Source of the DNA: Hetaerina americana
Taxonomy: Eukaryota > Arthropoda > Insecta > Odonata > Calopterygidae
Reading direction: 5' to 3'
Length of the DNA: 64,000 nucleotides
Assembly: GCA_022747635.1 (NCBI GenBank)
Contig: JAKTNV010000003.1
Span: 28,064,830-28,128,829 of the forward strand
The notes beneath the pieces are model-generated. The model did not search any database, was not told the DNA's origin, and worked only from the letters and a program-made list of their open reading frames with translations. The translations under genes were made by a program, and so were the position numbers. Below are positions 13,601-28,600 of the stretch, one piece after another (the stretch's first letter is position 1; each line of letters starts with the position of its first letter).

Positions 13601-16600
13601 GCTATAGATTAGGTATTACATTTAATATGGAAGGTAAGCATTTTATAACTAATCACAGTTAGACAATCAAGAGGTTTTTAAGAATATTCCTCACTTGAAA
13701 ATAAATTACTTTATTTATTTATTTAGCCTTAGTCCGAAAACAGCACTCTTTGGCCTTTGCATTGGAATATTAACAGTAATAACAATGGAGATGATTACAA
13801 ACACCCAAGCCCTAAGTGGAGGAAAACCCACCCAGGTGGGAATCGAACCGGCAACCCATGGATTGGCAGACGAGGACATTACCCTGCCGCCACCGAGGCC
13901 GGTAAATTGATCTGGAAAAAATTCTGCTTCACACATCCCTATATTCACTGAAACCTGGAACCATTTTTTTGACCTATTCTAAGTTGGAGGAACGATTTCA
14001 TTCCCAAGAGCACCATAAAACACAACATGTCTATGGACAACAGGAAATATAATAGCACAAAATACCTTCTAATCCATTATCTAATGAAAATTTTACATTC
14101 TATTGACAATTATTCATTCACCACTAACAACATAAAAAATTTGCCTCTATAAAATGTTATTTACTGAACTGAAACTGCAAATAACAAGGTATACTATATT
14201 TTTAAAGCCACAACTCGATAAAGTTTATCATTAGATAGCTAACCAACTGCAACAACTTTGTAAGGTTTAATCTGTTGTCAAAATATACACTGAATGAGAG
14301 AATCTAAGAGAACTTGTTCTCCTGCATGATCAGGAGAGGAACAGTCATGATCAAACAGAGAAGCAATGCCCATGAAACCCTTCCTGTGGTGCATGCCAAG
14401 AGCTGAGGAAATAAAATTATGAGACACGCATCCATATTACGCATACATAAGACATTCATGGTTATATGATTCTTACCTTTACAATGCACTCATCAAATTC
14501 ATCAGACCCATCCCCTTCAGAATCGTCATCATTGCCTTGTCCCTCGAGATTTAGTGGCTGATTCTCTCTGTCACCCCATTCCTTTTCAATGTCATCAAAA
14601 AGTTTTTGTCTTTCATCTGGAAAGTTAAAAGTATCAAAAATAATTAAAAGCTCATGGCAATGGTTTCGCATCAAATTACTTTAACTAACTCAAGTCTAGG
14701 GATCAGGAAAACAAGGTGATCACAGCAAAACTGTTTTTTACATTTACCCATGAAATACTGCAGAGAGAGTGAACAGGCGGAGTATTTTTAAAGGTAGGAC
14801 ATATGAAGTTGTATCATTTATACTGCATGCACAGGAATACATTAATAAAGTTAAGAATACAAAATGAGGATAGTTACCTGGAGAAAGTGTATCATAGGGA
14901 AGTAGATATTTACAATATATGTCATCCAGTTTTGTCACTCTATCTTGTGCTAACTTTGGGATTCTCATACCATCAGCCACTCTCTGCCATTTTTTCTTTT
15001 CAATAACCTCTTTAAGCCCACCAAAGCTTTGAACAGTTTGATAAAGTCGAGGAAGGTCCACTTCCATGCCACCAATCTAAAGAGAAGTAGATAAATTTTA
15101 TGAAGCCATATAGTTAAATCTTCAAAAGACTTATTTTACTTGTCATACATGCTTTACAATGGAAATGAAGTTTTGAAATTAACATGAAGGGCACTGAGTT
15201 CATTTGAAAAAACTGAACGGATAACTTACCCATGGAGGATGAGTAAAAGATATACTCTGTGTCCTTAAATACTTCTTAATCACCATCATCTCCTTTACAT
15301 TTGGTCCCCATCGATGCAACATTTTATGCACATACTGGTTATAGGCAGTAAATCTCATGTCATCACTGACTTGGCAATCAGGCTAAAAAAACAAGAATGA
15401 TATTCAGAATTAAGAATAAATATACACAAGAGGTGAATTTGCGAAGTGTCTGAAAGAAGGGACTAAACGATGAAATCCAAAATACAATGCAAATAAAAAA
15501 GAATTCAGTTGATCCATTTCCAGAAAGATTTAATAAGAAGTTTCAATTACATACCAATCCAAATTCTAAATCTAAAGTACTCCATCTATAGAAGATCTAT
15601 AATGTGTTCATAGAATTAAATAAAACTGACTTCTGCAGCCCACAAACATTAGGTCTAATAACTGAGGGGTCAACAAGTGGTCAAATTACAGGTTTGACCA
15701 TGGAATACAACACTACATCACAGTTTTCAAAATTCACTGATTCATATTCAATGTTCACTTCTTAAATGCTGTTTCCTTCCTTGGGCCATCATTTAGCTTC
15801 AGACTCTAATTATTGCTATCTCTGGAAACTGAGGCAGTAACCTTTTTATGGAAGGAAACAAGCTAAAAAATAGATGCCTCCACAAATCAGAACACTTCCC
15901 CTATTGTTAAAACAAGTAAGAGGGTATGGTCAAATTTCTCGGCCTGACAAAGAGATGCCGTTCCAATCAGTGAAAATTTATTATTCCTGCCCGGAAGCCC
16001 GTGTCATTAGTTTGTAAGACAAGTTTCAACTTGATTTCTCTAGAAGTTTGTTTATATGTATTGTTGCAGTAGACGTCTTTCTCCGTTAAAATGGAAAAAC
16101 TTCCGAGTTTGTGTGGTCATAAAATTCTTCGTTTTGGATGGATTAATCCCTAAGGAAATTCATCCAAAGTTGAAAAAAGTGTACTGGGACTTTGATCCTT
16201 CAATGAAAACTGTTAAAAAGTTGGCAGATAAATTTAAATGTGGTCGCACATCCCTCAAAGATGACCCACGTGGAGGACGGTCAAAAACCACAACCACACT
16301 GTAAACCATCGAAAAGGTGCACAATATCGTGTTGGATGATAGGCGAAAGAAGGTGAGTGAGATAGCTAAGGCCGTGGGGATATCAGAAGAAAGGGTGCGA
16401 AACATCTTGCACAAAGAATTAGGGATGTAAAAGCTATGCGCAAGGTGGGTACCACATTTGCTGAATGCTGATCAAAAGCAAATTCGCAAACCATTACTGC
16501 AGCAATGTTTGGACCGATTCAAGAGGAAACTGACCAATTTTACGCGGTGATTTGTCACCATAGATGAGACAAAGGTCCACCAATACACCCTAGAAAGAAA

Positions 16601-19600
16601 TACCAGTAGAAGCAGAGGGTGAAAGCTGGTGGTTCAATGCCAAAGAAAGGGAAGTCCATTGCATCTGCCGGAAAGGTCATGGCCAGTGTGCTTTGGGATG
16701 CCAAAGGGATCCTGTTAATTGATTACCTTGAAAAAGGCAGAACAATTACAGGCGACTATTACTCCAACCTTCTTGACCAGCAGGATGCCAAAATTTGCTA
16801 TAGGAGGCCTGTCTTGAAGAAGAAACAAATAATTTTTCACCAGGACAATGCACTTGATCACAAAGGTGTGTTGGCAATGGGTAAACTACGGGATTTCGGG
16901 TATGATTTGTTTAGCCACCCCCCCATTCTCCTGATTTAGCACCCTCAGACACTCATCCATTCCAAAGTTAAAGAAATTTGTTTCTGGGAAGCGTTTCCCC
17001 TCAAATGAAGAAGTTGAGATGGGCCATAGATGGATATTTTCACAGCCTTCCAGACTCTCACTTCCGGGAAGGAATACTGATATTGGCGAAACATGGGACC
17101 AAGTGTGTTGAGGTTAAGGGAGATATTGTAGAAAAATAAAATAATTTTAAAACTGAAAATTGCAGTCTCACATTGTCAGGCTGAGAACTTTTCACCTTAC
17201 CCTTGTAATGCGGCTCATTCTCAAAAATCCCAAAATTAGTCTTCCTTGGAATGTAACATCTAAGATTCCGCTATCTATAATGAATCTGAATTATTACTAG
17301 AGAGAGGGTTTCGTTGAATCCGAATACATCCTTGGATTTGAGATTTGATTAAATGGTTACATGAAATTGGTGAATCTGGAATCCCCCCTGCCATCTGTCA
17401 TTAGGGTCAGATGCACAGTGATATTAACAAAAAATACACTCTACTGTACATTTTCACTGCCTCAGAAAACTACACACCCACTAAACAGAACTTCAATGTT
17501 CAGCAATAAATGAATCAATCAAACTTTCAGGACTCGAAGTAAAACTGATAGAAGATACAACAGATTATCTCAAGCAAAAGTGAAAAAAGTACCAACTATG
17601 ATATATCAACAGGAACCAACTATTAAAGGCTACATAAATTAATAGAGAAAGCAAAACTGTAATAAAATTCTATTAAACTATGAATTCACCAAAAAAGAAA
17701 TTGAAAATTGCGATTTGATTGAAGATTTGGATTCACACTTCATTGAAAGAAAGGGACCTGGGAATCTAATTTCATTAAATTTTGGATTGAATCATCTAAA
17801 AATCTCTGCATTAAACTAATAATAAAAATTAATAAAGTCTAGTTTAATCACAAGCAATAAGTCAGTTTAGGATTAATTATTGCTGCTATTATTAAATGCA
17901 TGTTCTTTTTATTCTGCAGGCACTAGGAATTCACTTCCATTTCTAACTAAGAGTACATACTATATGCTGACATGGTTTAAGGAATAGCGCATTTTGATGA
18001 CCTTGAAAATAGTGCTCGTAGCTGCAATGATAACTATGTACTCCAAGAAGGGTCACCCATGGCAGGAGGCAAAGCAGAAGTAGGGGCAAGGAATATTGAG
18101 ATGCATTAGAATGCTGAAGATAGTGGTATGCGGAATAATAATGGGTATGTGAAGTACGGAAAAGATAAGGCATGTTGGACAAAATGATGTGAGGTGGTAA
18201 TTATCGGAAGCTACAAAATGGATTATTTTAACATGGGGCTTAAGGGCATTAAGTATCATGCTAGACAGAGCTTAGAAGTGAGCCAGTTCTCAGTCCTTGG
18301 GCCCATCAAAAACCTACATTAATCAGTAGACTACTACCAATAATAATTGAAAAAGTATTGGTGTCTCTCATCGTTCATGCTGAACTTCATTTTTACCTAT
18401 AGTCTACCTCTATATCTATACCCACAGACCAACAAAAATCAAGGTTAAAATTAAAGATTTGGTACCTATGGTTTCCAAAGACCAAGGTTACTCACCTTGA
18501 AGTTTGTTGGAGGAACAACTCTGCACAGTCCAAATTTTTCAGCTAATGGCCTTATACGCTCGATGAATTCCATAGGATCTTGAAATTCCTTTTCTGTGGG
18601 ATAAAATGTTGGGGCCTCAACCATACGGGTGGCACTGCCTGCATTAGGGAACGTGGCTATGGGATTTGGATGATTGGTGAGAGGTACAGATGATGTAGAA
18701 CCACCCATACCTGATGACCCCTCAGCTTCATTAGCAGCAGCTAAAGATGCCCTTCCTTTACCTTTTGATTGAGATCTGTAAAAAAGTGTGCATTAATACT
18801 AGGCAAGAATCACAAAAATATATTAACTTAAAACCTAACAAACATAGAGGCACAAATGAACTCTGCTTAAAGCCCACAAAACAGGAATCCAAATTTCATT
18901 CAAGGATCCTGGAACACCACATTTTTAGGTATGTGCAGTGGTATTTCTGAAAATTTTTGTCTATAATTAGCTAGAATTAAAAAAATTAAGGCTATATTGA
19001 AAATTGAGCAGGAAATAAAATAAAACAGGAAAATATCGGAACAACCATTTACTAATGAGAAATCCTTCAATAAGACTAAGTAAAATTTAGAGGCATGAAG
19101 AGGGTGCGGTGCGTCTACAGGGCATTAATGGAATTAGGTAGCCTCACTGCTTGGCCTAGCAGGATGCACAGGATGGCATTTACAGTGAAAGGATGTTTGC
19201 CAGTGTGATGAAGCCAAGATATCCTCATATTTCTCCTAGCACACACCTTCCTTTCAGTTGCACCTCTTTGAAATACCTTGTTTTTCCTTCCCTTTCTATG
19301 TGATGACTTACAAGGAGATTTTTCAAACCCTTTTGAGTCTTTGGTTGAACTGTCATAGATAAGAATATTACAGTATGCACACAATGACAACTTTGGATGG
19401 TTCATCAAATGCTGCTCATTTTTTACTGACTAATATTATGCAGACTGATGACTGTGTGAATTTAGTATCCTAAAATGCACTTTCTCCGAGTGAATATATT
19501 GATGTTTTTCTGCAAACTTTAACACTTGTTCATCTGAAAGTTACCCCACGGGTATATAACAACTGGTGCTAGGGAACAAGTTTTAAATAGTAATGGAAAC

Positions 19601-22600
19601 AATATTAAGAGACCAATATTAAAATAGTTTTCTTCCCATACTCCAGTAGCAACTGTACAACGTAAAAATGAATTATAGCATTCGACTGGTCGGCATTATT
19701 TTCTCTCATCTTTCTACAATAGTTTCCTCTGAATATGGAGATGTGGAGCTAGATCATCCTTGATACTGGAATTGAATTTACACATTTTACAGCTTGACTC
19801 CAAAAGTGAATAAGTGAATTACTTGGATAAATCCAAGAGAACTTATCTGAAAGATTCTTGAGTAATCTCATTTTAAATTCAAGTTCGTTTAAGTTTTATT
19901 TCAATTGAGGTCATATTGAAGTTTTTATACATTGCTTATAGTGTGAGGTGGCAAAACTGTTGTCATGTATCGATACTGCCACCACTGTGATGGGAGAACT
20001 GCATAGTGACAACTCACAGGTGAACATAGTTATTGGGTTATGTCCTTGTTGGTGCACAGACTGGTCTAGTGTGTTTGACCAGTTGTAGGTGCAGGGTGTT
20101 CCGCATCAACTGGTGGAGGGACAAAAGATTGATAGAATGGCATTTTATCTGAGTCATCTTCTGCAGCGGTACCAAAATGAAGAGTAAGGACTTCTGTCCC
20201 ATATCATCACAGGGGATGGAACATGGTGCCACCATTTTGAATCCAAGAGCAAACTGCAAAGCCAACAATGGAACATGCAAATCCTCCCCTGCCGAAGAAA
20301 TCCAAGCTGTTCACACAATTGTTTAAGTCAAGATGACCATCTTCTTAAATATGAAGGCCCTCTGCTAGTTGACTTCCTTGAGTGTGGTACCACAATCAAT
20401 CCACAGTGCTATGCACTTTGCAGAAACTGCAATGAAGTCAAAACACCCCTGAATTTTGTCAGATGGAATCATCCTACTGCATGATAACGCTCGCCCCAAT
20501 ACTAAAAAACTGACGAAAGCTATATTTCAGTGATTTGGTTTGGAAACACTTCAACAGCCTCCATTGAGCCCTGATATGTGATTTTCACATCTTTGGCGAC
20601 CTAATAAAAGACAATCATGGACAACAGTTTCAATTAGACGAGGAAGTACAAAAGTGGGTGCAGTTGTGAATCTGTCAGCAACCTACCATATTCTACAAAA
20701 CTGGAATGGATCGTCTCATCTCCCAGTAGGATAAATGTATCAATGCTTCAGGTTATTACTTTTGAAAAAAAAACATTCCACGGTCACGCTGTTTCAGGTG
20801 CTTGGTTTTCATTTGACTGCCCCTTATATATTTGAAGTGTATTTTATTACTGTAGTAGCATTAGGTGATTATATGGGTATTATAGGTTTTTAGAATAATA
20901 AGAAAGGAAACACAATTACAGAATGCCTGACATCTTATCTAATGATAATAACATGAATGAGAATGCAATAAAATAAGATTTGAGTGAATAATAAATATAT
21001 TAATCTAATAGGATGATAGAGTGTAGATACACAATGATAATCAGAGTCTTTAGTATATAGGCAGAAAGCTGCAGGATAGTTTACATTGCATGCCAAAGTT
21101 TTTAAATTCCTGTGATAAAGTTTTGGTAATGCAACAATTTCAGAGTTTAAAAATCATTCGCCTTGAGATGTTAAAATTCAAAACAATTACATATACCAAG
21201 TGGCTAGTAAGTTTACTAATGAATTTCCTTTCACATCATACTATCCTGACCTTATGTTAAACTTTTAAGATTTTTCTTCACTGGAAGATATTTCCCAAGT
21301 TCAGAGATGCTCAACTAATGAACTGTATTGTTTAGCATTTAATATGCACCTATCCAAAACTTGAATACTCATAATCATATATTTAAGGCAATTGAACAAT
21401 TGTATGTCTGGAGATGGAAACTAAGTTGAAGTCAAGATAATATTCCTTGAGCTCATAGGCAACTTAATGTACTGAAAGGTCCTTATTTTCCTGAAAATTT
21501 CAATGACAATTACGCGACCTAACTTTTCTGTCGATGAGTATTAGGAGCATTTCAGCAATCTGTATGAACTTTGGTATGCACCATCAATAAACACACTGGG
21601 GTATGAAATACTTTGAAACAATGGGTTGCATTCTAAATAACTCATGGTGTTCAATGTGCAGTTAATTTCCCTTTGCCTGTAAAATTATAAATGTGTATTT
21701 CAAAAACTATTTCATGTAAAAATATACTCTAAAAAATATCTCTTCATTTATCTACTAAAACCACATCTTTTAGTACATTTATTAGAAGCTGAAACATTAA
21801 AAAGATGCAGAAGCTGTTATGGTAATTTTGGTTTACAATTACGGAGGTCTAATATTTGTCATCATTATTGCAGCTTACATTTTGTCACAGAAATTCTGTT
21901 ATCCTCAAGAATAAAATTTTTCTATTTTCATTTTGTTTCATTAATTTGCTTTGTTTTCCCTAAATGGAAAACATTGAAGAAAATAAAATCTTCTGCAGAA
22001 AATATACATTTAATTAGAAATCATATTTCAAATTGCATTTTATACAAGATGAAAAAGTTCAAATGAAATCATGAGGAAGTAAGCTAAAGTTCTGCAAAGG
22101 TTTCATTCAATACTTAGTGTATAGTTTGATGAAAGATTTTTCCAAACTATCAGCATATTATTAATCATCAACAGATGAAAAAAGAAATTTCAAGAATGTT
22201 TTCATTGAATCCTGGGCTCCTGAAAGAAGTTGCATTTGTTTTCAGTGGCATTGTGGCGTGAGTCTACCAACTGGGACTCTGGAATTTGACTGCACTCAAA
22301 AGCTTCAAATATAAAATTTTAAACAAAGTAGGGAAGATATATAATAACATACACCTTAGGTAAATGCAAAGTCAGGTATATATGAGAGCTTGAAATCTCC
22401 CAATTACTTTGCATTGTTCACGACTGCATGTAAATGTTAGAAAAGATGGCTGAGCAGTGAGAGACAGCACTATGCCCACTGCCACAGCAGTGAGAGGAAA
22501 ATTTGGGTACCACTCTACACTCAAAGAATGTCTTACTCCACATAAGTTAAAACTCTATTGTTGGGGCACTCTGTATTCTCTGTGATTCAAGGATAATATC

Positions 22601-25600
22601 TTCATATTATTTTTGGCCTCCCATTAAAGTAAAATGTATTTCTACAAGGCTCTTAGAAGCACTAAACAAATGTTTTACCTTTTGCTTGTACAGGGCTTTG
22701 AGCCTGATGGCCCAGGTGATGCTAGATCAGCACTCTCCTTGGATTTTGAAGCAACCTTAGTCTGCTTTGGTTGCTCTGGTGCAGCATTAGCACTGGGCCA
22801 AACTGGATCCAGCTTCTCAGTTTCCGTTTGAGTTGATGTGACACACAAAGTGGGTCCTTTGCCTGTTGAGGCATCAGCTGTAACTGGGCGTGGTCTAGTG
22901 GTTGGTTGTACAGTGCCCACAGGAGGGGGGATAGATGGGCGAGGTAGTGTAGATTGTTGCTGGGTCAATATTGACTGCGAAGCAGGATTAACTACAGACA
23001 TAGGTAATATAGAAGAATGGCAAATATGTTTTTGGTCAGATGGAAGACTAACTACAGCAGGATGAAGATGCTGCACAGTAGGCCTGAAATATCACAGTAA
23101 CCAGGAATTAAAACTATATCTGAAATAAACCAGGTAACATTCAACACTCGAACAAAAACTCACCTATTGGCAGCAGCAACAAATGTGGAGCCTTTAACTT
23201 CTGGCAGTTCTGATGAAAAGGTTGTAGCACCAGCAGTAAGAGTTCCAGCTTGACAATGTATTGTAGGAGCGAACTGAGGAGGATCAGTTACCAATTCTGC
23301 ATGCATAATCACACGTTGATTGGGACCAGTGGGTCCTTCTGTTCCTAATTTAACAGTCACTCCACGAATGAGCTGGTTGGATGATATAGATGTAGTTGGT
23401 GATCCTATCATAGCAGTCTGATTTACCATTGGAGTGGGACGAAGAGGAATGTAAAACAGATGTCCTTCCGATGTTGCATGGGTTTGCTTTTGACTGGCTG
23501 ATGACTCACGTGAATCAGCATTTCCCTTTTCATTCCCATCACTATTTTCTGTCTGCGTGGAACATTCCGTGCTTCTTGCTTCTGGAAGAATTACTAAAGG
23601 AGTGGGGGATGAAGCTGACAAACCTGCCTCTTTTGATGAGCTAGGAATGTAAATAGGAACAGATATAGGGGGTGACTTAGTGTTTCGTGAAAGAGATTCA
23701 TCAAGATTTACTTGAACAGCAATCGAAGTTGTACATGTAGTATTTTTTACAATATTATTGATGCCACCCCCACTAAGTGAACTATCTGGAGTATTTGACT
23801 TTGATATGTGAGCAATCCCTGAAGAGAAAGATTTGGCAGCTGGGGATCCAACTTCACTGCACATGAATGAACTCTCTGATGAGGAAGATGAATGACGATG
23901 GTGGAGTTTGTCAGGGGAGGTGTTAGTGCCTCCATCTTTGGTTTTTCTACGGAAAGGGGTGGAAATTGGAGTTGCTTCTCTGTCTTCTGTTTCAAATGCA
24001 TAAACACTACTTTCATTTTCAGGGGAAAAAGCACCAACACTGGGTGTTCGACGAATTAAACATTCCTTTGACTTTCTAACGGTGAAATTGTTCCCTCCTT
24101 TTAGAATAATTGGTTTCTTTTCAGGTGTAGATGTTATTATTCCATGCTCACTTGGAGATCGTTGGGATTTAATGGCTTCACTTTTAATTACAGATAGTGC
24201 AACATCATCTGAGCTGGATGAACTATTTAGGATGGAAGTTTGAGATGTTTCAGCAACAGGACTTTTCATTGATGGTTGTGTTGATTTACTAGGTGATACA
24301 GAACTTGGAGAAAGACTTTTTGAAGAGCATGGACTTGAAATAGGCGGTTCATCTTTCATGGCCTTCAACCTCATGTCATGTTTCATTCTGAAATTTCTCA
24401 AGCTACTTGTTTTTTTTGTCCCAGCTACAATGCCTCCCATTTTACTTTTAATAGGGCTTTTCTTGGTCTCTAGCTTGATCTTAGCAGGAGGAGAGCTTAT
24501 TTTACTGCTTTGAGAAGGATCCCCTGGTGCAGATTCACGAATCTTGACATCTTCCGTATTTGAAGATATTTCTTCAATTTTTACAGTTTTTTCAGATGAA
24601 TCACAGGATGAATTCACCTTATTCTTAGGAGAAGCCTTACCACCAACTATAACCATTTTATCACTCTTTTGCACCACCTTTGATCCTACATGCACTGAAT
24701 TACTCAATCCTACAATTTTTTCCTCTTTGACTTTAAGGATTCTGCAGCCATAAGGATCAGGAATTTTAGGTAAACCCTTATGCATACCACGATTATAAAA
24801 TGTTTGTAGTGGTATTCCTATTCCCTTTTCAACACTGTCCAATGTCGTACTGACTTGAGAATTGACAACTGGCTTTTTATCTTTAGCATTATCCTCAGTC
24901 TCCACCCTAGGAGTATTAACATCATTTAACATTGATTCGCGTATATTATCAAACTCAATTTTATTTGCCTGCAATTCATTTTCCCCAATTTTATCCTTAT
25001 CCTCTGAAATTTTTCCAGAGTTGATGTCATTTACTAACAACCACTTTTCTATTTCTTCCACTGTCTTACTGACTTTCCGCCTTACTTCGTTATCACCACA
25101 CTCAATGTCATTGAAAGAATCTACATCAGTTCCAAAAACTGATGCGTTGTGGACACTTTCAGCATTTGTGGCTTCAACTGCACTCTTAATTACATTCTTG
25201 GATGGTGAGTCAACAGCTTTTGCTTTCTGCTCTTGACAAATGGCAGCCTGATTTGAGCTTATTCCTTCACCATGAATAGGACAAGAAGCACAGCTTTCAG
25301 CACCAATTTTAACTGGAACTGACACCCATGATTTACAGCTACAAGTAAACATTCCTGGTAGAGAAATAACGGGCACTTTTGGTACAGTAATTGCAGTAAA
25401 TGATCCTGAAGGAGTTGTATCACCTTTCTTTAATACAACCTCCTTTGAACAAGATTCTTGGCTCTTAGGCTCTTGAACATTACTCGATGGAGAAACGTCT
25501 TCCAAGCATAAAATGGATGGGACTTTTTTCACTAATACTAAGCCCCCATGAGCCTGCTTTTCAATGCTAAAAATCTTACTTTTCTCACACAACTTATCGC

Positions 25601-28600
25601 ATCGTATTTCTACTGGTTCACGATATTTGACACCTAAGTCAAGTGATACATTGGCTTTTTTGGGAAGTGGATGCTTGGTTGGGTCTTTCTTAAGTTGCTG
25701 GGTAGTACTGCTTTGTTTTTTTCTGATGCCTGCTTCAACCTTGGCTAATTCAACAGGCACCTCAGTATCAGAAATCAACGTACAAGCAGCATCTTTCTTC
25801 ATTGACTGCAGGGCCTCATCCACTTTAGTACCTACTGCAGACAATTTTTCTGCTTCAGGGGATTTAGCTGGTATTTTTTCTAGAGGCTGTTCCTGTTCAT
25901 TTGGCTCGGCTATTAGAGGGGAAGATGCTTTAGGTGTATCAACTGTAATATTCCCCTTAAATTTTTTAGAATCACTCTGGCCTTGAACTTTCTCAGATGA
26001 CTCAAGTGACCGTTTTCCATCTGTTTTAACTATACTACACTGGTTGTCATTAGATATTTCACTCATTGTTATTTCTTTGGTTTTACTTTTGACTACTACA
26101 CTGCTACATTTTGGAGTGGTTACAATCCCACTTTCAGCAACAGTCTTTTTCTTGAGTGGCTTTTCTTCTGTTTTTGATGACTGGTCGTTACTCTTGGAAG
26201 GCTTTTCATTTTGTGGGGCTCTTTTCAGTCCATCATCACTTCCTGATGGGGGTTCAGACTTTTTCTGTGCTGCACTGAGAGGAATTTCAGTATCCTTCTC
26301 CACATCATCAACCTTTAATACTTCTGGTTTAAATGTTTTTTCAGCATCTACAGCCACAGTCTTGGAAATCTTTATGCTCTCATTTTCAGTGGTACAGATT
26401 TTTAAACTGCGAGCCCGGGTTGAAATCTCATGTATTTCATTTTCAACAGATTCAACTTTCTTTGATATGAGGTTAGCTCTTTTAGGAGTCTCTTTTGCTT
26501 TATCATCACCTTTTCTCACACCCACCTCTTTGGGGGATTCCTCCAATTTTTTACCTAAGCTCTTTTTCTTTTCAGTATTCTTCTTCAGCATTTCTATACT
26601 CTTTTCATTTGCCTTTTTAACAAGGTCTTTACCTTTGCCTTCACCCTTCCCATTAGCTTCCTTGTTTCTGTCATCACCCACTCTGCTGCTATCAACAATT
26701 TTCTCATCACTCTTTTTCACAATGTCTTTGGGTTTATCAATAACTTTTTTGCTATCTTTAGGTTTCTCAGTAACCTTCCTGTTCATGTCTTTAAACTTTT
26801 CATCTTTCTTTTTAAGTGGATCTTTCAATTTTTCATCAACCTTTTTAACGAACTCTTTTGATTTTTCATCTGCCTTTCCCTCAACCACCTTCGCCTTTTC
26901 CACCACTTCTCTGCTCTCTGTCAAGGATTTACCTACTCCTCCAGACTGCCTTAAATGCTTTATTACCTTACGACCCAGTGGCTCCTCATCAGAATCACTG
27001 AACTTATCTTCAGATTGACTTGAGCTCAGCGATTGTTGAACAGCATCAGTTCTAGAAACTGACTTTCGTAAGGGCCTGAATGAATGTACAGAGGGGTTGA
27101 CACCATCAGATGATTTGATTTTCAATTCATCTTTACCCTCAACACTAACCTTGGGTGAAGTGCTAACTTTAGCTTCTTCTGATCCCTTAATGCTTTGACG
27201 AGTCATACGATTGGATTTTAATTTATTTTCAGAGTCATCTGCTATTACCACTTTTCCCAAAGTAGAGTGCTTCTTGGGGATATCATCTGAGGAGTCGTGC
27301 CTTAAAGACCTATTTCTTGTTTGAACTTGACTAATTTGTGCCTTTGCTTTTAAAAGCATCCTCTTTCCAGTAATTCCACTAGTAATATATTTTGAATGTG
27401 CAGTCTTGTTGCATATAACTTTGCCAGCATTCCTTCGCATTTTTTCTCGAATAATTCTTTCTTTGTGAGACATTATTGATTTCTTTTCCTTTCCTGCATT
27501 TGATTTACCAGATTCAGCTTTATCTTTAACATTTCTTTTTCCTTTCTCTTCTTTAATACCTTCTTTCACATTATCTGCAATTCTTCTAGCGGAAACTTCA
27601 TTCTTTGGCAGAGGCTTATTTTTTTCTTTAGGTGAAGAAATTTCTTTTTTTGAAGATTCACCTGGATTTTTTATCTTATTCTCATTTTCATTTTTACCTG
27701 GATAAAAAATTTTTCAAATAAGATATAACAGGAAATAGAAATATACTTATTTGTTACCACATGAAGAATACATACCAAACTTATTTGACTTCCGAACATC
27801 AGGGAAATTTACAAGAGCTACTAAGTCATCTTCTCCATTATCTTCTTCGGGAGAAGTCCACTTTTTCCCAATAAGCTCCATAAATACTGCAGCAGCTTCC
27901 TTTGTCTTTCGGGTAGGTCTGTGAGATATTCTGTTGACAGAATATCATGATTCTGAGAAATATTATATCCAGTTTTTTAACAGTTAAAATTAAGGACAAT
28001 GGCAATGAAAGTTGATTAAAATTGATGGTTTCCATTTCCTTAGTGTCAAAATCTGCAATAGTATAGATCTAAATAATCAAATATTTAGTCATCTGCCTCG
28101 TGCTTTAATCAAGAGAAGTTATTAGGGGGGGCAATGGACAGCTGAGGTCATTTGCACCATTAGGTAAGTAATTACATAGGCTAGGATGATCAAGAAATGT
28201 GTTTGCATTAGCCTACTTTTAATGAATGGTGCCAAGGAGTCATCAGATGGGACATTTATTATGGACATCTGATATTTAATAGGCACATGTATTATACAAT
28301 GTAATACAATGATATGTAAAATATCTACTATGTAACAGATGGATGAAGGTTCAATCCTGATTCTGCACTATTGAAATCTGCTGCATTTACTAACATAAAA
28401 TACATAGTTGCCGGTTTGAACGGGGAACATGAATTATCCATCTAAGCATTCTTAAAAGGTACATTATGACCGTAACCCATGACTGGGAATGACTTTGAAG
28501 AGCTTGATTCAGTTCAGCATCTTGGGATAATCATCATTTAAAACTTCTTATCATATCCCAATATACTTCCATTATACACATGGATATAAGTTTTTATTGA

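Noticed and set aside
26044..27018. A 324-codon open frame on the plus strand rich in Ser, Leu and Phe
   Set aside because: It is the exact antisense of the lysine/serine-rich Jarid2 giant exon. The composition of that exon produces long antisense frames and no domain is recognisable.
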